Assembly: GCF_900109935.1 (NCBI RefSeq) | Contig: NZ_FOBV01000005.1 | Location: forward strand, 293,818-357,817 | DNA from: Chryseobacterium taichungense | GTDB taxonomy: Bacteria > Bacteroidota > Bacteroidia > Flavobacteriales > Weeksellaceae | Direction: 5' to 3' | DNA length: 64,000 bases | Part shown: positions 24,841 to 32,555 of the stretch, in pieces | How the letters are laid out: every line of letters starts with the position of its first letter | How positions within the stretch are numbered: position 1 is the first letter of the stretch | Translations under genes and position numbers: made by a program | Notes under the pieces: model-generated | Told to the model about the DNA's origin: nothing | Databases searched by the model: none | Seen by the model: only the letters and a program-made list of their open reading frames with translations

Positions 24841-25868
24841 TCGATTTAAATGGTAAAAAAATACTTTTCCTATCAGTAAGTTTTTTTAATTATGAAAAAG
24901 CCATAGCAAAAAGACTTTCTGATTTCGGTGCTGAGGTTGATTTTTATGATGAAAGGCCTTCCAATTCCAATCTTTCAAAAGGTATCGTGCGCCTCAATAA
25001 AAAGTTTTATCATTTTAAAATAAATACTTATTACAAAAGTATTTTACAAGAAATCGGGAATAAAAGATATGATTATTTTTTCCTGATCAAAGGTGAGGCT
25101 ACTCCTTCTTTTTTTCTGGAAAGTATCAGAAAAACTAATCCGGAAATTGAGATGATCTATTACAATTTTGATCCTCTGGCGGAATATCCCTGCTTAGTAG
25201 AGCATCTTAAATATTTTAACAGAAAATTTACTTTTGAATATAATGACTCTGTTGCTTATAATATTGGCTTTCGGCCTTTGTTTTATCTTGATGAGTATAA
25301 AAATCTGAATAACAACTCAGAACCAACGGTCTACGATATGGTATTTATCGGAAGTGCTCATACAGATCGGTATATCGTGGGGGAGAAGATCCGTGCTGTT
25401 GCAGATAAGCTTACGCTGAGATCCTATTTTTATTATTATGCAATGGGTAAAATAGCTTTCAGATTAAAAAAGATTATTGATAAAAATCTGAAACAGTTTG
25501 ATCTTGCTAAGGTAAGTTTCGAGAAACTGAATCATCAGCAGATCATCGATTTTTATAGAAAAACAAAATCAGTTATTGATATCAATAAACCCTTCCAGAA
25601 CGGACTTACGATCAGGACCTTTGAGGTTTTGGCTTCAGGAAGGAAGCTTATTACTACAAATTCAGATATTATTAATTATCCTTTTTATTCTCCGGAGAAT
25701 GTCTTAGTTATCGACCGGGAAAATATACAGCTGAATCCTGATTTTTTTAAAACAGATATTAAGGAAATAGATCAGGATGTTTTGTATAAAATGTCCCTGG
25801 ATTCTTTTATAGAATGTCTTTTCGTCGATGCACAGGATGAGTACTGGAATTCATTCAGAAAAAAATAA
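24837..25868 (+). CDS. CgeB-like glycosyltransferase
   Basis: A 343-residue GT-B-like protein resembling the CgeB/spore-maturation and LPS-biosynthesis glycosyltransferases. The N-terminal half has KILFLSVSFFNYEKAIAK and a YYNFDPLAEYP segment. The C-terminal half has DMVFIGSAHTDRYIV, then SVIDINKPFQNGLTIRTFEV and ASGRKLITTNSDI, the usual donor-side motifs. The start overlaps the epimerase by 4 bp (ATGA), making it the last gene of the cluster. It probably completes a surface glycan; the linkage is unknown. Confidence 0.78.
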   Translation: MIDLNGKKILFLSVSFFNYEKAIAKRLSDFGAEVDFYDERPSNSNLSKGIVRLNKKFYHFKINTYYKSILQEIGNKRYDYFFLIKGEATPSFFLESIRKTNPEIEMIYYNFDPLAEYPCLVEHLKYFNRKFTFEYNDSVAYNIGFRPLFYLDEYKNLNNNSEPTVYDMVFIGSAHTDRYIVGEKIRAVADKLTLRSYFYYYAMGKIAFRLKKIIDKNLKQFDLAKVSFEKLNHQQIIDFYRKTKSVIDINKPFQNGLTIRTFEVLASGRKLITTNSDIINYPFYSPENVLVIDRENIQLNPDFFKTDIKEIDQDVLYKMSLDSFIECLFVDAQDEYWNSFRKK

Positions 25869-25899
25869 CAATAAAATTCAAGTCATCATTTACAAGTAG

Positions 25900-25934
25900 A
25901 AAAAATAAAAAAGCAACTCAATGTTGAGCTGCTT
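25900..25934. terminator. bidirectional terminator between glycan cluster and secG
   Basis: An 11-bp stem (25911-25921 with 25924-25934, one mismatch or G-U pair) has an A-run before it, giving a T-run for the minus-strand secG transcript. It lies between convergent genes. Confidence 0.75.
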
Positions 25935-25958
25935 TCATTATGTAAAAATATTATTTGC

Positions 25959-26318
25959 TTATTTTGTTGTCGCAGGAGTCTGAACCGGTGTATTAGTAGC
26001 TGGCACTGTTGTATTGGCAGGCGTTGCAGATTGCTTAGCCGGTGCCTCCTTAGATGCAGGAACCGGTACCGGTGCTGCAGAAGGTTTACCTGTGATCACA
26101 ACGCTGATCAGAATAAGAACGATAATCGTCGCTCCTAGAGTCCAGGTTGCTTTTTCCATGAAGTCGTTGGTTCTCTGTACCCCAAACTGAGCAGAAGACG
26201 CGCCTCCAAATGTACTGGAAAGGCCTCCTCCTTTTGGATTTTGAGCCATAACGATGATTACCAGAAGGATACTGGCGATCATAATAAGAACCATCAATAG
26301 TATAAATATAGAATCCAT
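25959..26318 (-). CDS. secG: preprotein translocase subunit SecG
   Basis: A small inner-membrane subunit of the SecYEG channel. Two transmembrane helices (about 3-23 and 56-76) flank the conserved cytoplasmic loop MAQNPKGGGLSSTFGG. A C-terminal Ala/Pro/Thr-rich tail of about 40 residues follows, as is usual in Flavobacteriia. The frame is open to 26372, but the promoter box at 26343-26350 lies inside that extension; the ATG at 26318 (MDSIFILLMV) is the start and gives 119 residues. Confidence 0.93.
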   Translation of the reverse strand: MDSIFILLMVLIMIASILLVIIVMAQNPKGGGLSSTFGGASSAQFGVQRTNDFMEKATWTLGATIIVLILISVVITGKPSAAPVPVPASKEAPAKQSATPANTTVPATNTPVQTPATTK

Positions 26319-26342
26319 TAATTTGATATCTTTTTGAATGGG

Positions 26343-26350
26343 CAAATTTA
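26343..26350 (-). promoter_or_regulatory. -7 box of secG (TAAATTTG)
   Basis: Perfect TAnnTTTG box 24 nt before the ATG at 26318. Confidence 0.7.
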
Positions 26351-26403
26351 ATCTTTTTTTACCGAACGGCAAAGAAAGACATCATCAAATATTTGATAAG
26401 AAT

Positions 26404-26433
26404 AAAAAACGGCAACATTTGTTGCCGTTTTTT
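26404..26433 (-). terminator. Terminator of the M16 peptidase operon
   Basis: The stem AACGGCAAC/GTTGCCGTT is flanked by A- and T-runs on both sides, about 20 nt after the stop at 26452. Confidence 0.8.
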
Positions 26434-26451
26434 TTATTAAACATGAAATTC

Positions 26452-28497
26452 TTATTTAAAATCAGCATCTTTAGCCTGATTTACTTCGTAAGATTTCACT
26501 TTCATGGTCATATCCATTCCCATCTGGTTTACAGAGATGGTGTAAGGCATTTTCACACCTGCCACATCTTTATAATCAGAGTAGATGGTAGGAACCGTCA
26601 TTTCCTGTCCCTGAGCCTTAATTGTTTCTGTTTCTCCGGTTTTCAATCCTGTTTTTACACTGTAATAGTAGGTTGTATCTCCTCCTTTTATCACATAAGA
26701 ATCTTCACCACCTACTTTTTCAATTCCAGCAAGTTTATATTCTGGTGACTTGGCAAAACCTAATTCTTCAAAAAGCTGTGTATTTTTTTGTTTTTCAGCA
26801 ATCTCTTCTGCTTTCATAGGTACTTTTTGCCCCATTTGTTCAGAATATCCTGTTTTTCCATCAAATACCTGCTTCTGAACCACTTGTCCCATAGCGGTAA
26901 CGGTAGTTAATTCCTTTCCACCCTGAGCTTTTATGATTTTAAAATCGATATTCTGCCCCTGCATTGACATTGAAGCTGTCATTGTGTAAGAAGAGATCTT
27001 GTCAACATTGGCTTTTCCTCCGATAGCATTGATGTATTTATCTGCAATAGAAGCTACGGTTACACTGGCATCTACTTTCTGAGCCGTTGGTTTTGCTACC
27101 GGATTTGCATCTTTATCGTAATATTTTACAGGATAGCCTAATTTCTCCAAGCCTTCAGAAATGTCAGACGCTTTACCGGCGATGAAAATTCTGCTCTTGG
27201 TAGGATAAATGGTAGAGCTTACAGCACTTGAAACATCAGCAGCCGTTACTTTATCGATCGATTTAAGATAATTGGTATAGAAATCATCCGGAAGATCCTG
27301 AACTTTCTGGTTTAATGCAAATCTTGCAATCGTTGCAGGCTGCTCAAGAGACATAATGAAAGATCCTTTCAGTTTTGCTTTAGCATTTTCCAGTTCTTCA
27401 GGTTTTACGGTAGAAATGGAGTTAAGCTCGTTCATAAATTCTTTAACCGCTTTATCCGTTACCTCATTTCTTACGCTTGCACTTGCAGAGAACTGCGGAG
27501 AATATTTGCTTGCTACCATGCTGGAATAAGCTCCGTAGGTAAATCCGTTTTTCTCACGAAGATTCATGAAAAGTCTGGCTTCACCTCCACCTCCAAGGAT
27601 GTAGTTGGCAATTGTTGCAGGGAAGTAGTTCGGATCCTTCATTTTCAGAGTATTCAGGTTGTTTACGGAAACGACAGATTGTACAGCTGAAGGCACGTCT
27701 ACCACGTCAATTTCTGTAGCAGCTACATTGTTAGCAGGCTCAAGAGGAGTAATCGGTGTGTTGGCTTTTTTCCAGCCTCCGAATGCTTTTTCGATCATAG
27801 GTTTTACCTTATCGAATTTTACGTCTCCTACGATTACCAGATAAGCATTGTCCGGAGCGTAGTATTTTTTATACGTATTTTGAACATCAGCTAATTGGAT
27901 TTTGCTGATCGATTCCACCGTTTCAAATTCTCCTCTTGATGTATTTTTACCATACATCAAAGCGTTGGAAACTCTTGATGCGATAGCAGATGCATTTTTT
28001 TCTTCAGACTTTAAACCTTCGATTGCTCTTTCCTTGGAATCTTCAATTTCTTTAGCGGAAAATTTAGGATTGATAATAGCATCGGCCATTAGATTTAAAA
28101 CCTGAGGAAAGTATTTCGAAAGGGTGTTTGCAGAAGCACCGTTTGAAGAGAAACCAAGATTAGCTCCAAGATAATCCACTTTTTTGTTGAATTCATCTTT
28201 GCTCATGGTGGTCGTTCCATTTTCAAACTGTTCTGCCATAATTTCACTTACCCCTGCTACAGGCCCTTCATAGTAAGGAGGTCTGTCCATGGTAAGGCTG
28301 GCACTCACTCTTGGCAATTTGTTGTTTTCTACAACCATTACGGTAAGGCCGTTGCTCAGTTGGAAAGTTTTTGGCTTCGCAATGTTGATAGCCGGAGTAG
28401 GTCCCGGTTTCGGCATTGCATTAAGGTCAATTTTTTGTGCTGAAATCGTTCCTGCGAATAAAAACGCTGCAGCTATATATGTTAATTGCTTTTTCAT
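26452..28497 (-). CDS. M16-family peptidase-like protein, non-catalytic, with C-terminal LolA-like domain
   Basis: A 681-residue exported protein (signal peptide MKKQLTYIAAAFLFAGTISA). Residues to about 470 are two M16 peptidase half-domains, but where active members have HxxEH this one reads VSEIMAEQFENGT, so the zinc ligands are lost. The last 200 residues (from about YINAIGGKANVDKI) resemble the lipoprotein-carrier-like beta domains often fused in Bacteroidota. It follows the active M16 gene by 50 nt and probably forms the heterodimer with it. The frame is open to 28524; the ATG at 28497 begins the signal peptide. Confidence 0.85.
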   Translation of the reverse strand: MKKQLTYIAAAFLFAGTISAQKIDLNAMPKPGPTPAINIAKPKTFQLSNGLTVMVVENNKLPRVSASLTMDRPPYYEGPVAGVSEIMAEQFENGTTTMSKDEFNKKVDYLGANLGFSSNGASANTLSKYFPQVLNLMADAIINPKFSAKEIEDSKERAIEGLKSEEKNASAIASRVSNALMYGKNTSRGEFETVESISKIQLADVQNTYKKYYAPDNAYLVIVGDVKFDKVKPMIEKAFGGWKKANTPITPLEPANNVAATEIDVVDVPSAVQSVVSVNNLNTLKMKDPNYFPATIANYILGGGGEARLFMNLREKNGFTYGAYSSMVASKYSPQFSASASVRNEVTDKAVKEFMNELNSISTVKPEELENAKAKLKGSFIMSLEQPATIARFALNQKVQDLPDDFYTNYLKSIDKVTAADVSSAVSSTIYPTKSRIFIAGKASDISEGLEKLGYPVKYYDKDANPVAKPTAQKVDASVTVASIADKYINAIGGKANVDKISSYTMTASMSMQGQNIDFKIIKAQGGKELTTVTAMGQVVQKQVFDGKTGYSEQMGQKVPMKAEEIAEKQKNTQLFEELGFAKSPEYKLAGIEKVGGEDSYVIKGGDTTYYYSVKTGLKTGETETIKAQGQEMTVPTIYSDYKDVAGVKMPYTISVNQMGMDMTMKVKSYEVNQAKDADFK

Positions 28498-28547
28498 TTG
28501 TAAAAATTTAATTTTAATAATCAATATGATAACCTAAGATCAGCTAT

Positions 28548-29861
28548 TTACTTTTTTTCAGGTACGTAATTGATGATTATTCTTTGGTTGGAATTAAGAT
28601 ACTTTTTAGCAGCATTCTGAAGATCCTGTCTTGTGATAGATCTGTAAATGTCGATTTCCTTGTTGATAAGATTTGTATTTCCCATCAATACGTGGTTAGT
28701 TGCCAATGAAGCGGCGATTCCCTGGATGCTTGAATTCGAGTTTACAAACTGATTTTCAAACTGGTTTTGAAGTTTCTGATAATCTTCTTCAGAAATCAGA
28801 GTAGTCTGAAGTTTCTTGATCTCAGCATCGATGTCAGCCTGTAGAGTTGCTTTTGTAGTCTGTCCCATCGGAATAGCAAAGAATGCAAAAATTCCGTAAT
28901 CTTCAAGACCTTGGTTGAAAGCTGCTACCTGCAATGCTTTTTTCTCCTGATCTACTAATTTTTTGTATAAAACAGAAGATTTTCCGTTGCTCAGGTAAGA
29001 AGAAAGCATATCTAAAATATAAGCGTCTTTCTCTTTATTACCCGGAGTTCTGTACGCAAAAACATAAGCAGGAAGCTGGATGTTCGGATCTGTTGCCGTT
29101 ACTTCTTTTTCCTGAGTGATAGGAGCATCTTTCGGGAAATTTTTAGGATATACTGTTCCTTTTGGAATTCCTCCATAATATTCCTGGATCCATTTCTTAG
29201 TCTGCTCGGGTTTGATGTCTCCTGCTACCACTAATGTAGCGTTGTTCGGAACATAATATTTTTTATAAAAAGCTTGAAACTCTTCTAATTTTGCAGAGTT
29301 CAGATCTTCCATAGAACCGATCGTAGGCCAGTTGTACGGGTGATTGGTGAATAAATTCTTTTGAATAGTAGTGAAAAGATTTCCGTAAGGCTGGTTGTCC
29401 ATTCTTAATCTTTTCTCCTCTTTTACAACCTCTCTCTGAGTATCAACCCCAACTTGATTGATTACTGCATGACGCATTCTTTCAGCTTCCATCCAAAGTC
29501 CCAGTTGCTCATTATTAGAAGGGAAAGTTTCATAATAATACGTTCTGTCGTTTGTAGTGTTAGCATTATTTTGTCCTCCGTTTGAAGAAACTATCTTGAA
29601 CCAATCACCTCTTTTAATGTTCGGTGTTCCTTCAAATAAAAGGTGTTCGAAGAAGTGGGCGAAACCTGTTCTGCCCTTTACCTCATCCTTTGCACCAACG
29701 TGGTACATTACCCCTGTCGTTACAACCGGTGCTGAATTATCCTGATGAAGGATTACGTGAAGACCGTTTGGTAAGTCATACTCTTCAAATTTAATTTGTT
29801 GCGCATTCAGTGCCATTCCGAAGAAAGCTGCTGCAGCAACAGAAAGAAGTCGCTTTTTCAT
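28548..29861 (-). CDS. zinc M16-family metallopeptidase (active subunit)
   Basis: A 437-residue exported (periplasmic) insulinase-type protease with signal peptide MKKRLLSVAAAAFFGMALNA. The inverted zinc motif HFFEH lies at residues 69-73, in TGFAHFFEHLLFEGT, and a downstream glutamate is available in VVKEEKR. The C-terminal M16 half is complete. It is the first gene of an operon with the inactive M16 paralogue, the arrangement seen for PqqL-like and mitochondrial-processing-peptidase-like pairs. The promoter box at 29891 supports the start. Confidence 0.9.
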   Translation of the reverse strand: MKKRLLSVAAAAFFGMALNAQQIKFEEYDLPNGLHVILHQDNSAPVVTTGVMYHVGAKDEVKGRTGFAHFFEHLLFEGTPNIKRGDWFKIVSSNGGQNNANTTNDRTYYYETFPSNNEQLGLWMEAERMRHAVINQVGVDTQREVVKEEKRLRMDNQPYGNLFTTIQKNLFTNHPYNWPTIGSMEDLNSAKLEEFQAFYKKYYVPNNATLVVAGDIKPEQTKKWIQEYYGGIPKGTVYPKNFPKDAPITQEKEVTATDPNIQLPAYVFAYRTPGNKEKDAYILDMLSSYLSNGKSSVLYKKLVDQEKKALQVAAFNQGLEDYGIFAFFAIPMGQTTKATLQADIDAEIKKLQTTLISEEDYQKLQNQFENQFVNSNSSIQGIAASLATNHVLMGNTNLINKEIDIYRSITRQDLQNAAKKYLNSNQRIIINYVPEKK

Positions 29862-29890
29862 AAAGTAGAAATTGTTTTGTCAATTAGTGC

Positions 29891-29898
29891 CAAATTTA
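29891..29898 (-). promoter_or_regulatory. -7 box of the M16 operon (TAAATTTG)
   Basis: Perfect TAnnTTTG box 29 nt before the start at 29861. Confidence 0.7.
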
Positions 29899-30038
29899 CT
29901 TTAATTGTTACAATCTTCAACATAATTTTTTTTGAAATGAAAAGTCATACATTTAATTGAAAATGTCGTTTGTGTGGTATTGTTTAATTTTATTCTGTTA
30001 GAAATATGAATTATTTTTACATGATAAAACAATAAAGA

Positions 30039-31895
30039 ATGAAAAGCTTTTTAGAGCAAAACATTTCCCACGATTCTCTTATCACGCTTTTTAGCCAGGC
30101 ACCTATAGCTGTTTCTTTGCTTATTGGCGACGATTACCGCATTCACAGTGCCAATCCACAAATGCTTGAACTTTGGGGAAAAGATGCTTCCATTATCGGA
30201 AAACCTCTGTTTGAGGTGATTCCTGAAATAACTTCTCAGGGTTTTTTAGATATTTTTAAAAAGGTTTATCAAGAAGGAGAAATTTTTAAAGGAAATAAAT
30301 GGTCTGTATTTCTTGAAAAATATGGTAAATATGAAGAGCACTTCTTTAATTTTATTTATGCCCCTGTTTACAATGACGATAAAAAGATCATCGGAGTAAG
30401 TGCTGTGGCTACGGAAGTCACAGATCAGGTCTTGTCTGAAAGAAAATGGAAAGACAGTGAATACCGTTTTGAAGATCTTATTAAAAAATCAGACTACTCT
30501 ATTGCAATATATCGCACAGAAGATCTTTATATAGAATTTGCCAATGAAAAGATGCTGAAAACATGGGGGAAAAATGCTTCAGTAATCAATATGAAACTTG
30601 AAGATGCGCTTCCTGAGTTGGAGGGACAGCCGTTTATAGGTATTCTTAAAAATATTTTTAAAACCGGTGAAACTTATGCTGCAAAAGAAGATAGAGCAGA
30701 TCTTGTTGTAGACGGAAAGCTTCAGACCTTCTACTATAATTTTTCATACAAACCCCTTAAAAATTCTGATGGTCAGGTATATGCTATCCTCAATATGGCT
30801 GTGGACGTTACAGATCTTGTGATCGCACGGAAAGAAATCCAGGAAAGAGAAAAGAAATTTCGTGACCTCGCAAATTCAATGCCTCAGTTTGTCTGGACTT
30901 GTGATGATAAAGGAGAAATCACCTATATGAACGACAGCTGGTACAGATACACAGGCTCAACAGCAGGTGAAAATCAAACCAAAATTATTAAAAAGATGAT
31001 GCGACCGGAAGCTGTAGAAAACGTTAACAGCATGTGGAATGAATGTATCAGAACAAACAATCCTTTTGTGATGGAATATGAGCTTGAAGATCCTCATCAC
31101 AAAGGAAATTATCGCTGGTTTCTCGGAAGAGCCGTGCCAAATTTTTCAGAAAACGGAGAAGTGAAACAATGGACAGGAACTTTTACCGATATCGACGAAT
31201 TCAAGCAGCTTGAAGCCCAAAAGGATAATTTCCTTGGAATTGCCAGCCATGAATTAAAAACACCACTAACCAGCCTTAAGTTATATACACAGTTCATTAA
31301 AACAAATCTTGAGAAGGCAGGTGACCCTAAAAATGCAGAAGTTGCCAGAAGAATGGATTACCAGATTGATCTTCTTACAGGTCTTATCAGCGAGCTGCTG
31401 GATGTTACCAAAATACAGAAAGGCCAGATTCAGCTGAATGAATCGTACTTTGATTTTGATAAGCTGGTAGATGAAGTGGTTGAAGAGCAGCAGATGACAG
31501 CGAGGCACAAACTTTTTGTAAGCAGAATTAATAAAGTAGGAGAAGTGTTTGCAGACCGTCACAGGATTTCACAGGTCATGGCAAATCTTATCAGCAATGC
31601 GATCAAATATTCACCGGAAGCAGATCAGGTACATATTTCTACCTGTCTGGATGGGAATGACGCCCGGTTCAATGTAAAAGATTTTGGCATTGGAATTCCG
31701 GAAGATCAGCAATCGAAAGTTTTTGATCAGTATTACCGTATCAGTGCATCCAGAGACTATACTTTTCCGGGACTCGGTCTGGGTTTGTATATCTCGTCCG
31801 AAATCATAAAAAGAACAGGCGGGAAAATTTTTGTTACGTCTGTAGAAGGAGAAGGGTCTGATTTTTGCTTCAGAATCCCCAAGAATAAAAAATAA
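30039..31895 (+). CDS. soluble PAS-domain sensor histidine kinase
   Basis: A 618-residue cytosolic kinase without membrane segments. Three PAS domains run to about residue 390: the first two are near-duplicates (LWGKDASIIGKPLFEVIPEI and TWGKNASVINMKLEDALPEL), and the third reads MPQFVWTCDDKGEITYMND and ends in a PAC motif. The kinase core has phospho-acceptor His404 in ASHELKTPLTSL, the N box NLISNAIKYSPEAD, and DFGIGIPEDQQ with a late GLGLGLYIS. A single-domain receiver gene follows 10 nt later. The ligand or signal is unknown. Confidence 0.92.
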   Translation: MKSFLEQNISHDSLITLFSQAPIAVSLLIGDDYRIHSANPQMLELWGKDASIIGKPLFEVIPEITSQGFLDIFKKVYQEGEIFKGNKWSVFLEKYGKYEEHFFNFIYAPVYNDDKKIIGVSAVATEVTDQVLSERKWKDSEYRFEDLIKKSDYSIAIYRTEDLYIEFANEKMLKTWGKNASVINMKLEDALPELEGQPFIGILKNIFKTGETYAAKEDRADLVVDGKLQTFYYNFSYKPLKNSDGQVYAILNMAVDVTDLVIARKEIQEREKKFRDLANSMPQFVWTCDDKGEITYMNDSWYRYTGSTAGENQTKIIKKMMRPEAVENVNSMWNECIRTNNPFVMEYELEDPHHKGNYRWFLGRAVPNFSENGEVKQWTGTFTDIDEFKQLEAQKDNFLGIASHELKTPLTSLKLYTQFIKTNLEKAGDPKNAEVARRMDYQIDLLTGLISELLDVTKIQKGQIQLNESYFDFDKLVDEVVEEQQMTARHKLFVSRINKVGEVFADRHRISQVMANLISNAIKYSPEADQVHISTCLDGNDARFNVKDFGIGIPEDQQSKVFDQYYRISASRDYTFPGLGLGLYISSEIIKRTGGKIFVTSVEGEGSDFCFRIPKNKK

Positions 31896-31905
31896 TTAGT
31901 TTACC

Positions 31906-32274
31906 ATGTCTAATGCTGCAAAAATTATGGTAGTGGATGACAGTCCCGCGATTGTTGATTCTATTGAAATGATGTTGGATTTTGAGGGATTTGAAGTTGC
32001 CAAATTTTATAAAGGTTCAGAAATGTATAGTGCACTAGACCCCAATATGAAACCTGATGTTATATTAATGGATATGTGGCTTTCCGGTGAAGACGGCAGA
32101 GATTTCTGCAAACTCATCAAAGCGCACGAAAACTTTCAGGATATTCCTGTACTGATCATGTCGGCGAGTCGCGGACTGGAGCAATCAGCACTCGATGCCG
32201 GAGCAAATGAGTTTATTGCCAAACCCTTTGATCTGGGGCATATGGTAGACCGAATCAGGCATTATTTGAAATAA
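31906..32274 (+). CDS. single-domain response regulator
   Basis: A 122-residue stand-alone receiver (CheY-like) with acidic pair Asp11/Asp12 in MVVDDSPAIV, phospho-acceptor Asp56 in VILMDMWLSGEDG, Ser/Thr at MSASRG and the conserved lysine in FIAKPFD. There is no output domain, so it works by protein contact or as a phosphorelay step. It lies 10 nt after the PAS histidine kinase and is its likely partner. Confidence 0.93.
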   Translation: MSNAAKIMVVDDSPAIVDSIEMMLDFEGFEVAKFYKGSEMYSALDPNMKPDVILMDMWLSGEDGRDFCKLIKAHENFQDIPVLIMSASRGLEQSALDAGANEFIAKPFDLGHMVDRIRHYLK

Positions 32275-32334
32275 TCTTACATAAACCGGTAGTTTTCTGC
32301 CGGTTGTTTTATTTTAAGAATATATAGTAAGATA

Positions 32335-32464
32335 TTTTCCGGAAACTTATTTACTAGGGTGCAACCAACTTTCCGGAACACCAGAAAGTTTGTTGCAGAG
32401 GTGCGACGGCTTTTCTGTGCTACCAGAAAACTCCTTGCAAGGGTGCGAGAAGCTTTCTGGAAAG
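32335..32464 (-). repeat. 42-bp tandem repeat array, locus B (three units plus a fragment)
   Basis: On the minus strand, GAAAG/GAAAA unit heads lie at 32457, 32415 and 32373, exactly 42 bp apart, and each carries the GCACC..TGCAA core. This is the same family as the array at 20856-21021, in the opposite orientation and more diverged. It fills most of the gap before the helicase gene. Confidence 0.82.
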
Positions 32465-32525
32465 CTACAAACTGTTTTATAACAAACAACGCAAAACCAA
32501 AGTTTGAATTCTCCATATAATACAC

Positions 32526-32533
32526 TAATTTTG
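32526..32533 (+). promoter_or_regulatory. -7 box of the helicase gene (TAATTTTG)
   Basis: Perfect TAnnTTTG box 22 nt before the ATG at 32556. Confidence 0.65.
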
Positions 32534-32555
32534 TGTTCCCAAAAATTTTTGCAGC

